Positions 1 to 11,657 of a stretch of 64,000 bases of DNA are shown one piece after another (within the stretch, counting starts at the first letter, position 1; every line of letters starts with the position of its first letter). Location: NCBI RefSeq assembly GCF_043641665.1, contig NC_092193.1, positions 19,804,946-19,868,945 on the forward strand. The letters are read 5' to 3'. The notes under the pieces are model-generated. The model was not told the origin of the DNA. It saw nothing but the letters and a program-made list of their open reading frames with translations, and did not search any database. The translations under genes were made by a program, and so were the position numbers. The DNA comes from Enoplosus armatus (taxonomy: Eukaryota > Chordata > Actinopteri > Centrarchiformes > Enoplosidae).

Positions 1-502
1 GAGGAGGAAGGTGGTCGCCGCAGTCTGGGGCAGAACCACCGCTGCAGCTCTCCGGCGACTCCGGCAGGGAATACGCGCACTGCTGCTGCTGCGGCGGAGA
101 AACGTTCCCGCTGTCGTCGGAGCCGATGGTGTTCGACAAAATGAACTCGAGGTCCAAGAACTTCCCCAGCTCGTCGTCGTCCTTGGGGGGCAAGGCAGGG
201 GACTGCACGATGCTGAACTCCACTTCGATGAGCGGGTTGTCTGCGCCACCTGTGGCGCTGCTCCGCGCGCACTCATCCACCTTGCACATCTGTACGGGAG
301 AGCGGATGGAAACATTCAGGAGAAGAAAACCAAGTTTCTAACGTGAACCAACAACCAGAACTAAATCTACGGGGGAAAAAATAATGAAATAACCAAAAAT
401 AACGCAAACTTTAAATCCTCTACTTACATTGTGGAACTGTTTTCCTTCCATCGCTTGAGCACTTGGGTACGATGTTACGGCGGGCATCAGGGCTTCAGCC
501 AT
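1..502 (-). CDS. Krueppel-like transcription factor (KLF1/2/4/17 group), N-terminal part, exons 1-2, cut by window edge
   Basis: Exon 1 runs from 502 down to 428: 25 codons, with A at -3 and G at +4 of the ATG. A GTAAGT donor follows at 427-422. The intron is 290-427, and exon 2 starts at 289 after a CGTACAG acceptor and runs off the left edge in phase 0. The 121 visible residues start MAEALMPAVTSYPS. They include an acidic segment DDDELGKF followed by LDLEFILSNT, the conserved N-terminal motif of KLF2/KLF4/KLF17-type proteins, and then a glutamine run and YSLPESPESCS. These proteins are nuclear activators that bind CACCC/GC boxes through three C-terminal C2H2 fingers, which are not in the window. 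A first coding exon of about 25 codons fits KLF2-like organisation. The usual N-terminal LPS(F/I)STFA is replaced by MPAVTSYPS, so I cannot settle the paralogue (klf2, klf17 or another). Family assignment is firm; the symbol is left empty. Confidence 0.85.
290..427 (-). other. Intron 1 of the KLF gene (138 bp)
   Basis: The sequence read on the minus strand opens with GTAAGT and closes with CTCTCCCGTACAG. The length is typical of short teleost introns. Splicing 428 to 289 keeps the frame (phase 0) and joins QFHN to MCKVDE. Confidence 0.85.
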
Positions 503-690
503 GCTGACCGGTCAGATGAAAACAGAGAGATCAGAACTGCAAACAGAGACGTTCCTCTCTGTCCATAGAGCGCCTGTTTGGTAACGTCGACAGCTGAGGA
601 GCGCTCCGGGACCCAGAATGAGAGTATCAACAATGCTGACGCAGCCTCTTATAGCTCCTTTACCAATACCGAGAGGTGTGGCTTCTTCTC
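503..690 (-). promoter_or_regulatory. Core promoter and 5'UTR of the KLF gene
   Basis: On the minus strand a CTATAAG TATA box occupies 654-648, which predicts transcription starting near 620 and a 5'UTR of roughly 115 bases. Just upstream lie an inverted CCAAT (ATTGG on the minus strand, 663-667) and GCCACACCTC (682-673), a near-consensus KLF/CACCC-box site compatible with auto- or cross-regulation by KLFs. The start site and site usage are inferred from spacing only. A perfect 12-bp palindrome (504-515) ends one base before the ATG. Confidence 0.6.
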
Positions 691-695
691 CCCCA

Positions 696-735
696 ACACA
701 CACACACACACGCACACGCACGCACGCACACACAC
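696..735. repeat. (CA)n microsatellite, interrupted by CG steps
   Basis: CA dinucleotides with several CG interruptions, just upstream of the KLF promoter. It produces spurious Thr-His open frames. Confidence 0.95.
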
Positions 736-2237
736 CTCCCCCACTGCAGCCAGTAGTGCAAACGAACATAAAATGGCACTCAGGTGCGTCAAGCTGGAAA
801 GTAACTGAATTATGTGCATAAAGCAAAATCCTCCATAGTTTCATGTGAATGACTGGTTGAATATGAACATTTCTTCTTTCGGTCGTTCAAAACACGCAGG
901 AAACTTTTTCTACTTTTTCTTCACCATTGTCTTTTAAATAAAATCTATATGTAGAAGTGTGAAGGTATCAAATCCCCCTCCGCTGCTGCAGTCCATCTTA
1001 TTTCTCTCTCTCTCGTGGGAAACCAAACAGGGGGCGACACTAAACCTGGCGAACGTCTTGGAGTGCAGGGGGGGGGGGGGGGGTCTGAATTCCAGTGCGT
1101 AAACGATGCCTTCACGTAGCCCGACCGTGTTGCGTTCATGTACCAATATTTTCTGAAATATGAAAAAATCCCACCCGAGCTGTCATCGTTTGCTGCCCTT
1201 GAACACAACAAAGTGACCGAATCTCATGTATTTTACAAGTCAAATGTCTCCCGCAGTTTCGCCCCAGCCTCTTCAAACACGCACACTCACACGTCATTAA
1301 TTTGTCCCGACTTGATCCCCGCATGTTTAATGCAAACACACATGTGTGAAGCGGCGACTCATCGAAACAACCTGTTAATCTGGGTGTCAACAAAAGGCCG
1401 ACATGTTTCTTAATGATCTTCCCCCAGCCGCCCTGCGGGCCCCCCCCCCCAGCACTCATGCCTATGGTAATGTGCAGGTGGATGTCTGTTGATGGTGGAG
1501 AACTGAAGGAGGACGAGACTGTAAACGGGAAGATAAGTAGACTTGGAAATAAAAAACTTTGAGTCGTTTGTTGGTTTGGCTTCATGTCATGTGAATGCAT
1601 CACAACACGTCCCTATATTTCTAGAATCACGGCCAGGGTTACGAAGCCCCCCCCCCCCTTCAGCACGTTTCGCCAATTTTGTCTTAACCCCCCAAAATAA
1701 GGTGTCTACATTTTTTTAATTATTTAGATTTTCCATGTTTTATTAATTCACTTCCATAAATGTTATTTTCCAACGTGAAGGTCTCAGGAGAATAAATATA
1801 TATAAACATCATGGGGAGAATCATGGCTTAAAAGTGGTCATATTAAAACGTACTCAATAAAAAGATGCAGGAATCTGTTATAAATTGTAGAAGCCCACCA
1901 CTCCATCCGACCAATGGAACAGGTTGCAGTGGTCTTGTATTTATAACTGCAATCAAGTGCAGCAAACAGCCAAACAAAGTGAAGCAAATACAACGAGCAG
2001 AAATCATTTCATCAACTTGATGATTTTGTACATAAGAAACCCAGCAGGCAGTAAAGCCTGTGTGGGGTCGTTTCACAGTGTGAGATAACATACTGCACAT
2101 TTCTTGGTCTGTGAATGACTTTTTGGCAGACAGAAGGGAGATTCATTCACAAGTATGTGACATATTTCTTGTGTGGTGTAATCTTTATGGTCATTTCTGT
2201 ATTTGTCACCTTCATTACGTGTTTAATAAAGTCAGAG
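736..2237. other. No gene; homopolymer G/C tracts
   Basis: No convincing exon. The stretch holds a 16-base G tract (1068-1083) and C tracts at 1440-1450 and 1647-1658, all possible slippage or quadruplex/i-motif sequences. Open frames here are broken or run through these tracts and resemble no protein I know. Confidence 0.7.
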
Positions 2238-2287
2238 GGAAAGAAAAAAAAAGTTGGTTGGTTTGGTAATTATTATTATTGTATAAT

Positions 2288-2341
2288 CCCCCCCCCCCCC
2301 CCCCCCCCCCCGGGATCAATAAAGTATTTCTGATTCTGATG
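2288..2341 (+). mobile_element. LINE 3' tail (L2/CR1-like) with 24-base C tract
   Basis: A run of 24 C is followed by GGGATCAATAAAGTATTTC and TGATTCTGATGA. The AATAAAG plus repeated TTCTGA is the characteristic 3' end of a teleost non-LTR retrotransposon. The copy is 5'-truncated to its last ~50 bases, with the normally short C run expanded. No ORF2 remains. Confidence 0.7.
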
Positions 2342-2345
2342 ATTT

Positions 2346-3656
2346 TTACACATACAGAAAACAATGTAGAGCCAATGTAAAACAAAAAAAACCACTGGTA
2401 GTAAATCATCCTTAAAGTGACATGAGCTTTATTATAAAAGCTGGACAGTAATAATGTTACTTTAGTTTAGCACGAGTCTCTTTTGTCCTACAGTATATTT
2501 CAGTAGGTTGGACAACTGGTATGAAAAACTGACAGCAACCAAGCCGAAATAAAGGAACGCAAACATCTCTGCCTGTCCGCCTCTCTGCTCCTGCAGGTGT
2601 CATGAGAGGCAGCGTCCTGCAGCTCTCTGCCTTTATACTCCGTTATTTTTAACCTCCTGGGCTTACGCAAAACAAATTCCGCTTCTGTCTGCGAGCCAAG
2701 TGGAAATGGACTCTGTTTCCTGAGGAAAAACTAGACACTTGCTTCCTCTACTGTCACTCTGCAGTCACCTTTAGGTACTTGGCTGAGGACACAGACACGG
2801 AGCAGCTCTTGCTCATGTGCTGAACTGTGAAAACTATCATATTTCTATGATATCTATTTAGGATATAAATATTTTCTGTTCGGCCTACTCAGTAGTGGTT
2901 TTACCTAGAGGTGTGTACGGAGCTCATTGTACTACTGAACCTCCTACGGTGCAATAATAAGCCTGTAAGAGAGTTTCTGTCTTAGTATCCACATACTGAA
3001 ATATCAAAACTAAGACCCACTGAAAAATGCCCCCACAGAGAAAACTATCCTCTATCTTGTTCCATCAAAGGCATTATCAAACCCAGGTCATGTAAAAACC
3101 AATAGCCGAGAATAGAGAGACAGATACAGATAAAGAACGGCCCTGGGCTCAGGTTTCTCCTTTTGTGACTCTCTTTTCTGAAAGGGAGGAAGTCTTCCAG
3201 CTCAAGTGTTTTCTAAACACAATTACTTAGGATTACAGTTAAGCAGACAGACAGAGAGGGCCAAGGCATCTCATCCTCGACACACTGAAATGTTTTCCAA
3301 GTAAAGATTAAAAAAAAAGTGGTCTATCTTGCTCAATTGTTTGTGTTTCTAAGTTTAAAAGTCTTGTTTCTTAGAATATTCGATTCATTTGTCCACTGAA
3401 GCCCAGTTACATTATTTTGACAAGTGACTTAAACCCAAAAATATGTCCCATCCAGCTTTCTGCTTCATTTGGAAAATGTTTTGTTGCTTTTAATCCAAAC
3501 CTTCTTTGTCATTGTGGGGGGAGAATGATTTGCATTGGCACACACATTAGAGAGAGTAGAGTTTGTGGTCCACTACCAACCCCTTCTCTCCATTTTTGCT
3601 CGACCTCTGTTCTTTGCTACTTTTTTCTTGAAATGAAAGTAATGTCTTTATGGTTG
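2346..3656. other. No gene seen
   Basis: Unique-looking AT-rich DNA without splice-bounded coding potential. The open frame at 3417-3665 matches nothing I recognise. Confidence 0.6.
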
Positions 3657-3664
3657 ACTTGCTG

Positions 3665-4311
3665 AAGTAAGTCCTAACCAGGGGTACATGTAACACGCGG
3701 GGTAGGTGTAATTCAGCGGCTGCCAGGGGGTACGTAAAAAGATTGACGATCTTTACTGATTAAAAAAAAAAAACATAGAAATTATGGTTTGATTGGATGA
3801 AAACGTCTCTTTAACAGCTGCGTTGCTACTGAGTACTACATGGTTAAAATAGTTAAAAATAGACAAATGAATGAAATAGTTAGCTAAAGGTGATAAATGG
3901 TGAAATAGCTACGCTCAACAGATAAACTGTTGAAATAGTTAGATAAATGGTTGGGGTTGCCTAGATGGCTAAAAGTCATGGATAAATGGTTGGAATAGCT
4001 AAGCGATTCGGACAGATGGTTGAAATAGTTACGAGTATATCAAAAAGTATAAAACAGTTGAAATATCCAGCTTCTGCCACATCAAGTGGTACAAATGCAC
4101 CGTTGACCAAACCAACCTAAACTATAACTATCACCTATTGGTTCAGTGGTAGGAAAACATGATTTGCTTTACATACTTAATAGTGTTAAATAATGGTTAA
4201 AATCCATTCAAATGAACACATTTAGAACATGGGTGTTGTGGATAAAGGGGCACTTGAATTCCTCTGACAGGGCCGTGGGGGTGCGTCAGACAAAAAGGCT
4301 GGGAACCACTG
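3665..4311 (+). mobile_element. Non-autonomous hAT DNA transposon (MITE), 647 bp
   Basis: The right end read inward is CAGTGGTTCCCAGCCTTTTT, a classic fish hAT terminal inverted repeat. The left end (AAGTAAGTCCTAACCAGGGG) is a diverged match to the same family's GGTTCCCAACC...GGGGTAC terminus. The element is flanked by 8-bp direct repeats ACTTGCTG (3657-3664) and ACTTACTG (4312-4319), 7 of 8 identical, the target duplication size made by hAT transposases. It encodes no transposase. Its interior (3838-4070) is a decayed tandem array of TGGTTGAAATAGTTA-like units. Confidence 0.8.
3838..4070 (+). repeat. Degenerate tandem repeat inside the hAT element
   Basis: Repeats of a unit close to GATAAATGGTTGAAATAGCT recur about every 25-40 bases. 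Examples are GTTGAAATAGTTAGATAAATGG and GGACAGATGGTTGAAATAGT. The array is divergent and lies wholly within the transposon. Confidence 0.65.
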
Positions 4312-4319
4312 ACTTACTG

Positions 4320-5699
4320 GGTCAGCTTTCCTCCTTTATTTGCTTTGATGCCGAGAACAGATTCAGGAATCACACGGCAGGAACCTGGACCTTTGCATAC
4401 CGTAAAATAATCTTTCTTGCAAATGTGTGCTAGGAATGCTCAGGCAAGTGCACTATACAATCACTGCAATTCTCTCATTTAGAGACACACATATCCATAC
4501 ATAAACATGAACATTGTTTCTGTGTTCCTGTCCAAACAGCAGCTCCGCTCACACAGACAGGAGCAATCTACTTAGCAGAATATGGGGGCACAGAGACAAA
4601 CACACACACACACACACACACGCACACCAACAGCAATTATCACCCGCAAAGTGAGGGGAAACCCAGCCGTTATCTTGGACAAATACGCCGTCTTGCGTGG
4701 CATGAAAAAGCAACAAAGTGATTAGAGTGAAGAAAGTAAAAGTACAGCACAGAGACGGGCTGGTTACCTTCTAGAAAGATATCAAAAGGAGGTGGGGAGG
4801 AGAGGAAATAAGAACAAACGCAAACCGATGAGTGGAATCATGGGGAAATAGAACGGCAATAACATCGGCCTGAGGCCCTTTAATCAGTTATTTTGCTCTT
4901 CCTGAGGCCAGAGTTTGACGCCTGTTGGGTCAAACAGTCTGACAGAGAGGATTCAGGAATTCCAGACACACAATAACCACAATAAAATCAATTTCTAATA
5001 ATTAATAATTTACGTTGTGCATGTCACAAGTTACTCGTTATATCAAACCAACAGACATTGCCCCCGCCAAAATGTTTAGCTACCAATGGTGTTAAATGGT
5101 TTAGCCTCTTCCAGCAGGTAAAGCTCACGGTGGCTAAATGGTTTAGTAGCATTCAGCGCTAATGAAGCCATTAGCAGCTAGCTGTCAGCCTAATGAGATC
5201 AGGGTGGCACATACTTAGCCGCCCTTAGCAGCACGTTGGCTGATTTGCGTATCTTGTGTGTGTGATCAGGATCAGAAGTAATTAGGAGTTGTGATGATGA
5301 TCCGCTGAGTAAAGAGAGACAAAGAGGTAGATATTCATGACATTCTCATGACAGTCACGACATCATTTTCTTCAGGGATCTCGGTGTCCTTTACCTATCA
5401 TTAGTCCCTGGTTTGACTTTTAGTCGCTATCCATTTATTTTCATAGAGCACTTAAGCGACCTCCACATTCACCTGTTACAGTATGTGCAAATACTCTACC
5501 TAGTGGATAGTCTCAATAACAGCAGCCTGGGTAGCAGGGTCTTAGTTGACGAAGCCACATACTCAAAAAAAGAAAAAGAATGAACAGAACATACCAGATT
5601 ATGTGCTGCACTCCACCAGTGCCCACACATATTCAGTAAAAACACTGTTCTAGGATTCAGATTTATAATATCTACTGCAAATTGTATTTGCAAAAATGT
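4320..5699. other. No gene; one microsatellite and a CNE-like patch
   Basis: Contains the CA tract at 4600-4627. The stretch 4850-4935 is balanced, high-complexity sequence with ATCAGTTATT. 5080-5230 is rich in TAAT cores and contains TAAATGGTTTAG twice. No coding exon recognised. Confidence 0.55.
4600..4627. repeat. (CA)n microsatellite
   Basis: About 22 bases of pure ACAC followed by a CG-interrupted end. Confidence 0.95.
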
Positions 5700-5990
5700 A
5701 TGGTTAACACCGTCGCCTCACATCGAGAAGGGCTCTGGCTTTGGACCCACTGACCGGCTGGGGCCTGCGTCCGGTTTCCTCCCGCAGTCACGACATGCAG
5801 ATTAGGTTGATTGCCCATAGGTGTGAATATGAGTGTGAATGTTTGTCGGCCTGTGTGACTGACTAGCAGCCTTTCCAGGGTGTGCCCTGCTTCTCGCCCA
5901 GTGTCAGCTGGGACTGGCCCCCACGACCCTCAAGGAAAACCCAGTGCTTGGATGGATGGATGGATGGATGGATGGATGGATGGATGGATG
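5700..5990 (+). mobile_element. tRNA-derived SINE, DANA/Mermaid-like, with (GGAT)n tail
   Basis: Starts TGGTTAACACCGTCGCCTCA, continues with GGCTGGGGCCTGCGTCC, CGGTTTCCTCCCGCAGTC, ACATGCAGATTAGGTTGATT and GTGTGAATATGAGTGTGAAT, and ends in GGATGGAT units (5949-5990). This order is that of a very common teleost SINE whose head carries tRNA-like A and B boxes. This copy is 5'-truncated, its B box is mutated (TTTGGACCCAC) and about 50 bases are missing after the head. Confidence 0.75.
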
Positions 5991-5991
5991 A

Positions 5992-6850
5992 TTTCCACAA
6001 TTGTCAAAAGCAACCAGATTGCACTTTGGATATGCTAAAAATCAGACTGAGGTTGTTACTCTGAACACTCTGACCTGGACCTCTGAATCTGACATTATTT
6101 TGTGCCAGCTGTAGTTAACGTTGCACAAAATGTGTTCACCAGAAGTACACAAAAATCCAGCTGTCATCCTTTGCAGAAATGAGTACTTTCAAGAATTGTT
6201 TAAAATGTATTACATGTCGGTGCAATGTACAATTACAACCTATTCAGCGAGTATCCTGCAAAATGCGCATAGAAGGAAGGTCCTTTAACGAGGACCTACA
6301 GACCCGTTTAGGTGACAGTGCTGTTCAATGCCTAGGACAGTTCATGAGCTATACAGTGTTTGAGGATATGACAATACAATACTTGGATGTAGCCCTGAAA
6401 AAGTATTATGACCTAATAGTTTTTATCAGGCTTCTCGCTAAAACATACTCACCTGTTGGTTTTTAGCTAACACTTAGCATCTGATTGTGAATTTGTGGTG
6501 GGAATAATCAATCTTTTTATAAAGCTTTTGGCACAGGACACTGCTTGCTATAAAAGAAATAGCTCATCAACACATCCGAGAGTATTTGACTGAAGAGGAT
6601 CCGAGTTTGATCAGCTGAACACCAACTGAAAGGCCAGAAGCTGTTATTATACCTGATCTAGCACTTTATTCAAGTGTGCTGGCAAGAACAGGTCTCCCTT
6701 CTTTCTCTCTCAGTTTCAGCTCTTTATTTCTCCATATTAGCCTGCAGCAAGAGCCGAGAGTCTGCCCCATCCCTGCTGCCAGCCCACTCATTACCTCAAG
6801 GGCCATGGGCCATTTACCTGTTCCACCTGTTGGGACTTCTTTTGTGTGAG

Positions 6851-6904
<54 letters not shown>

Positions 6905-8979
6905 TGAGTGAGTGTACTCGTGTTTGTCACCACAGACCTGTATGATGAATGTAAAGAAATGTGGAATTTGGGAAACGTACACTTGATTGTGGATGTTGCT
7001 AAATGGGAAACAGTTCACATTATTGTGATTTGCATCCACATTCTGTAGTTGTCGCTTTTGTAGAGACCCCCGTTTCTCCGCAGTGAAACACCTGAACAAC
7101 GTGAACATGAAACAACTTTACATCTCCTCTTCGCCTCCTTTGCACTTGGCAAACAACAGAACTGCCGCATCACAGCCAGCATCTGTGAGGAGCAGGGCAG
7201 ACCAAATCATTATTTCACGGTCGCATCGTCTGACAAAATCAACATCAATACAGATTAATGACAGCAGCTGCTCTTAAGTTTGCTGCCACACAGCCCCTGT
7301 CTGTGAGGCTGTACCCCTTACACCTCTGTCGAGTGTCCTCCTGCTCTCTGTGGTCACCTATACTGTGTTTCAGTGCAGCCAAACTCTCAATATAGCTGTT
7401 CTCATCTACATAGAAACCAAGCTGCTCCACTATAACCGGCTTAATGTGGATGAACTCAGCAGCCAGACTGATTCAGATAGCTCGTCAGCTCAAACAGCTA
7501 ACAGTGTCAAATGACGACATTTAACATATCAGGAGGTCACAGACAGCACAAAGAATGCTATTGAAACCGTTCTTTTATATTCCTATTTGAAGCAGTTGTA
7601 ACCAGGTATTTCTGGAACATCGACTTTTCACAAACAACTGTGAAATGCTTTCCCTTTGAATCCTTTTCTGGCCCGAGGACATCATAACTTTTATGTACAA
7701 TAAAAAAGTGAGTATGGAAGTAGAAGTGCTTGTAATTCTGCTGTAAAGAACAGCTTTTATTGGATTAGATTAAGCCGCCTAATTTAAGATGTTCAAATTT
7801 CTATTTTTCTGCACATTTTAAGGATTTCTGGTCCATGTCGTCTTAAAATTTGAGATTACAACTCAACTTTACTTTGGGGTGAGGTCTTGTTACCGAGATC
7901 AAGAACGAACTTCTGTTCTTTTCTATTCTATTCTATAAAGGTCAGGAAACACAAGAGGCCTTGTCATAATCTCTGGGACCTGACACCGCTGTTAGTCGTC
8001 CAACTTTGTGCCATAAATAGCCTGCTCATATCATTACAAGTGGCTGTTTAAAGAAAATGGCTGACAATAGGTACGTCATTAAAGAGGTAATGGGAAGAAA
8101 CATTGTGTGCTAAAACTGGGAGACGGTATAGGATTGCTTTTGCAGCATAATGTCTATATGATCTGTTTAGGAGCAATCCTTGTGCTCTTGGGCAATAAGC
8201 GATAGCTCTTCATCCATCTTGGCTGCTCCACTTAGCTCAGCTTTCAGTGGCTGAGCTGTGTAACTTTTCTAACCAGCCATGACACTCTAGATAGACGCAT
8301 GACAAAGGGACAAAATCACACCCATTGTTGAGCTTTTGTAAGAGGCATAAGGAAAACATACGATGCTTGAAATATTTGGTTATTATTTAACGCATAATGG
8401 TGTTCATTTCTGCATGCGCGTGTATCAGCTTTCATGGCTGTCTTGCTGTTGCACCATTAATGCACCAGTTTCACCCTCAGACCAGAATATGAGAAACTTG
8501 TTGTTACCGTGGGACCTAACGTCTCACCACTTGTGGTTGTTGATCTACCAGAAACCAGAAAGTCCACAAACATTTCAATTCACATGATGACTGTGATCCA
8601 ATCTGCTCAACTTTAAGAAAGTCGTAACCGTAGCAATCAAGAGAAATTCAAATATCTTTGATGGATGTCAAATGACGTAGTGCTTTCCGAAATACCTCAT
8701 CTCTTTGCCTTCTGCCACGGGCCATGGAGAAGCTAAAGAAAGCTGGTGCACAACATGGGTGAGTGAGAGGCCAAGGGGTGATGTATTGTGTATACCACAC
8801 TGTGTATTCTGTGTCAATACGGTCTCTCATGGTAGGCTTAGGAGTTCAATTTCCAGCGGGGCCACCCATGCAGACCATAAATCTATGAGGCAAAGTTTTG
8901 CCACTGAAATACATAGCACGCACACAGTGGGTTACTGCTTCTTGCTGTCGTAGAGTTTTGACAAGATATGAACCAGTCT
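5992..8979. other. No gene; TG microsatellite
   Basis: Apart from the TG tract at 6854-6896 this stretch is unremarkable. Open frames of 60-105 residues show no domain and lack bounding splice signals. A small perfect inverted repeat AGCTCAGC/GCTGAGCT lies near 8235-8260. Confidence 0.6.
6854..6896. repeat. (TG)n microsatellite, ~21 units
   Basis: Uninterrupted TG followed by GAGAGAGTGAGTGAG. Confidence 0.97.
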
Positions 8980-9480
8980 GTGCTAGCAATGGTTATGTTG
9001 GTCTGTCTGTCACTTGACCACTTTGGTCAAGGCTGAAATATCTCAACACTTACTGGATGGAGTGCCATGAGATTTGGTACAGATATCCATGGTCCCAAGG
9101 GGATGAATCTTAATGACCTTGGTGATCCCTTGACTTTATACAGTGCCACTAGCAGGTTCTCACGTATCCAGAGAAATACCTCAACATCTACTCAACATCT
9201 AAGGATTGGCACTACATTTTGTAAAGACACTCATAGTCCCCAGAGGAAGAATCCCAGTGACTTCACTGGTCCTCTGACTTTTCCTCTAGTGCCTTCATGA
9301 GGTTGACATTTGAAGTTTGAAGTGAAATGTCTTCACAACTACTGGATGGATTAAAAAACATGCATGCTAACATGCAAAACTATGATCATGGTAAACATTA
9401 TACCTGATAAACATCAGCATGTTAACATTGTCATTGTGAGCATGTTAGCATGTTGCCCAAGTTCAGCCTCAGTGAGACAT
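8980..9480 (+). repeat. Modular fish repeat family, copy A
   Basis: Opens TGCTAGCAATGGTTATGTTG, then a CCACTTTGGTC block and units beginning TGAAATATCTCAACA...ACTGGATGG and ending CTCTGACTTTTCCTCTAG. It closes with the ATCAGCATGTTAACATTGTC module. The same modules recur in this window at 10.1, 24.0, 37.3 and 44.8 kb. I recognise the family as widespread in percomorph fish, but I cannot assign it to a transposon class. Confidence 0.7.
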
Positions 9481-10105
9481 TAGTGTGACAGACATTTAGT
9501 TTCTATTGGAATATATCACTGGTAAATCATTCATTTAATGTTGATGACCCTCCAATGTGGAACATGTAAGTACAACTTGTATATTGAAACCTAACTCTAA
9601 CCATATTATCATGTACAAAATGTGTTTTTGCAGCATAAACATGCATGTTGTGTTGTAAGACAGTAATACACAATCAGGTCAAAGATTCTTTCAGTTTACA
9701 CCTGACTGGAGATGTGAGGTGAGAACTCTGTTTGTTGATATGCATGTATCATTATCTTTGCAGGTGCCTTACCTGGGCTGTGACGATGACCGTGATGACT
9801 GAAGTTAAATTAAAGCAACATTTCCATTGAAACCAAAGAGCCTGAACATAAATAGTCAACATAAAGTTGTAAGTGGACACAACTTTTGTTGGTTGCTTCA
9901 GCAGCTGATAGCCTTTTTATTTGTATTTATGCCGCATGTGAGAGTGCTGCTCTTACTAATGTGCAAATTAGACGGTTGTATAACATTTGCATAGCACCAT
10001 GTTTCACCTGCTCTTCCTTTGCATGAACAGTAAATATAGGCTTTGCAAACAGTGCAGTGATAATCCAGTGCTGATAGTAAACTACCTTTGAAATTACTGT
10101 TGTGT
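9481..10105. other. No gene seen
   Basis: AT-rich unique sequence between two copies of the modular repeat. No supported feature. Confidence 0.6.
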
Positions 10106-10345
10106 GTCAGACAAAAAAGTCCACCAAAGGACCACCAAAATGATTACATATCATCCTGTAGGGGACATTAATGTGTTTTACGAAAGACCATCCAACAGCT
10201 GTCGAGACATTTTGTTCCACAAAGTTGGGGGCGCTAGTGGAAAAGTCAGGGGATCACCAAAGTCATTAGGCTTCATCCTCTGTGGACAATGAATGTTTGT
10301 ACAAAGGTATTTCAGTCTGGATCAAAGTGGCGGACCGATAGATAG
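10106..10345 (-). repeat. Modular fish repeat family, copy B (inverted)
   Basis: On the minus strand the copy shows GCCACTTTGATCCAGACTG, then a unit with GGATGAAGCCTAATGACTTT and GTGATCCCCTGACTTTTC. Orientation is opposite to copy A, about 0.6 kb away, so the pair could fold back in a transcript. Confidence 0.65.
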
Positions 10346-10988
10346 AGTCACCCCTAGAGCCCTGTCCAAAGATATAAATGTGAGTTGCAACTGACATGGT
10401 CATCAGTCGTAGTAATAAAACATGGCAATCATATTTTTATTAGTCTCCTCTTTGACATTCACATCAGCAGCTGCGGTTCTGGGATCATTTCTGCCCCCTG
10501 AGCAGCTCTGCCTGCAGATCATGTTTGTACAGGCCAAACTGCGCCTTGATCAGTTGGCAGTGCATTTCACATCACGTTTTTGACTGTGAACAACTTGCAA
10601 TGTGCGGGCACGTGCATCCTGCTGACAAAACGTGTGTTGACGGACGTAGCATGTGGAGTTGTTGCAGGAAGCTGTGCAGGACGCGGTCTGAAGGCATGAA
10701 CACAGACCTTTAATTCAAACGCGAGGTTTTTCACGACCCTGAAAAAAAAAACTGAAAGCCCATCAGAAACCTCCAGAAAAGAGACAGAAATGTATCCCAA
10801 CACGGAACTGAGAGCGAGGTACACACTTCTTTTCTGTGTCTGTTTATTCTCAGACCTTGCAGCTGAGTGCCCTGAAAGCTAGAAGACAGACAGGAGAGCA
10901 AATAATTACCTTTCCCAGGTAGCCGCAGTGATTGTTGGGGGCTGGAGGATGAGTGAAGAGGGCTCTGTGTGTGCGTGCGCTTGTGTGC

Positions 10989-10989
<1 letters not shown>

Positions 10990-11025
<36 letters not shown>
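10990..11025. repeat. (GT)n microsatellite
   Basis: About 17 GT units followed by GAGAGAGAG. Confidence 0.97.
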
Positions 11026-11033
<8 letters not shown>

Positions 11034-11656
11034 TCAGAAAACGACATGTCCTTTTGACCTTGCGGCGCTGCAGACACACACAGAGAGACGGTTTTGTGTC
11101 CCCAGACAAGAGGTCTGCTTTCACCTGAACAGGCTCGGCCAATTACACCCTTCACCCCCCTCCCCGACCACAGAGACAAAGGGAAGCAGAGCGGGATGAG
11201 TGACTGGGACCAGGCTGGGAGCCTCTTCATTAGAGGAGGAGGGGTGAGGGGTGGGTGAGGGAGTTGGGAAGAGAGGGACATTTCTGAATTCAGGCACTGA
11301 GAGTTTGCAGATTTTTAGAAACTTCCCTGTGGCTTTTGCTTTGCAGATTTAAACGTGAATTGAAATGAAATCCGCACTTCATTTAGCAGTTAATGTGTTT
11401 TTACTAGAAGCGACAGTAAATAAAATCCCCAGCAGCAGTGACACATTTGTGGTTCATGATGTGAAGGCAGCTGCTTTTGGGCTAAATGACATTCCTCTGC
11501 GCCTTCATGTGTGTGAACAGGTTCAGACTTGGCCACGAGCACATGCTGGGAGGATCGAAACACAGGTTTGGTATTGCAGTAGGAGTCAGCTGGCATCATA
11601 TCATGTCTTGTGATTTCATACCAAAGTCTGGCAGAGAATCCAGATTTCTCCTCTAT

Positions 11657-11657
<1 letters not shown>

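Noticed and set aside
5949..5990. Tandem GGAT as a stand-alone microsatellite or CRISPR-like array
   Set aside because: It is the normal tail of the adjoining SINE; no spacers.
6945..6965. GAATGTAAAGAA phrase resembling the miR-1/206 seed region
   Set aside because: No complementary arm within hairpin distance and the following bases do not match the mature miRNA.
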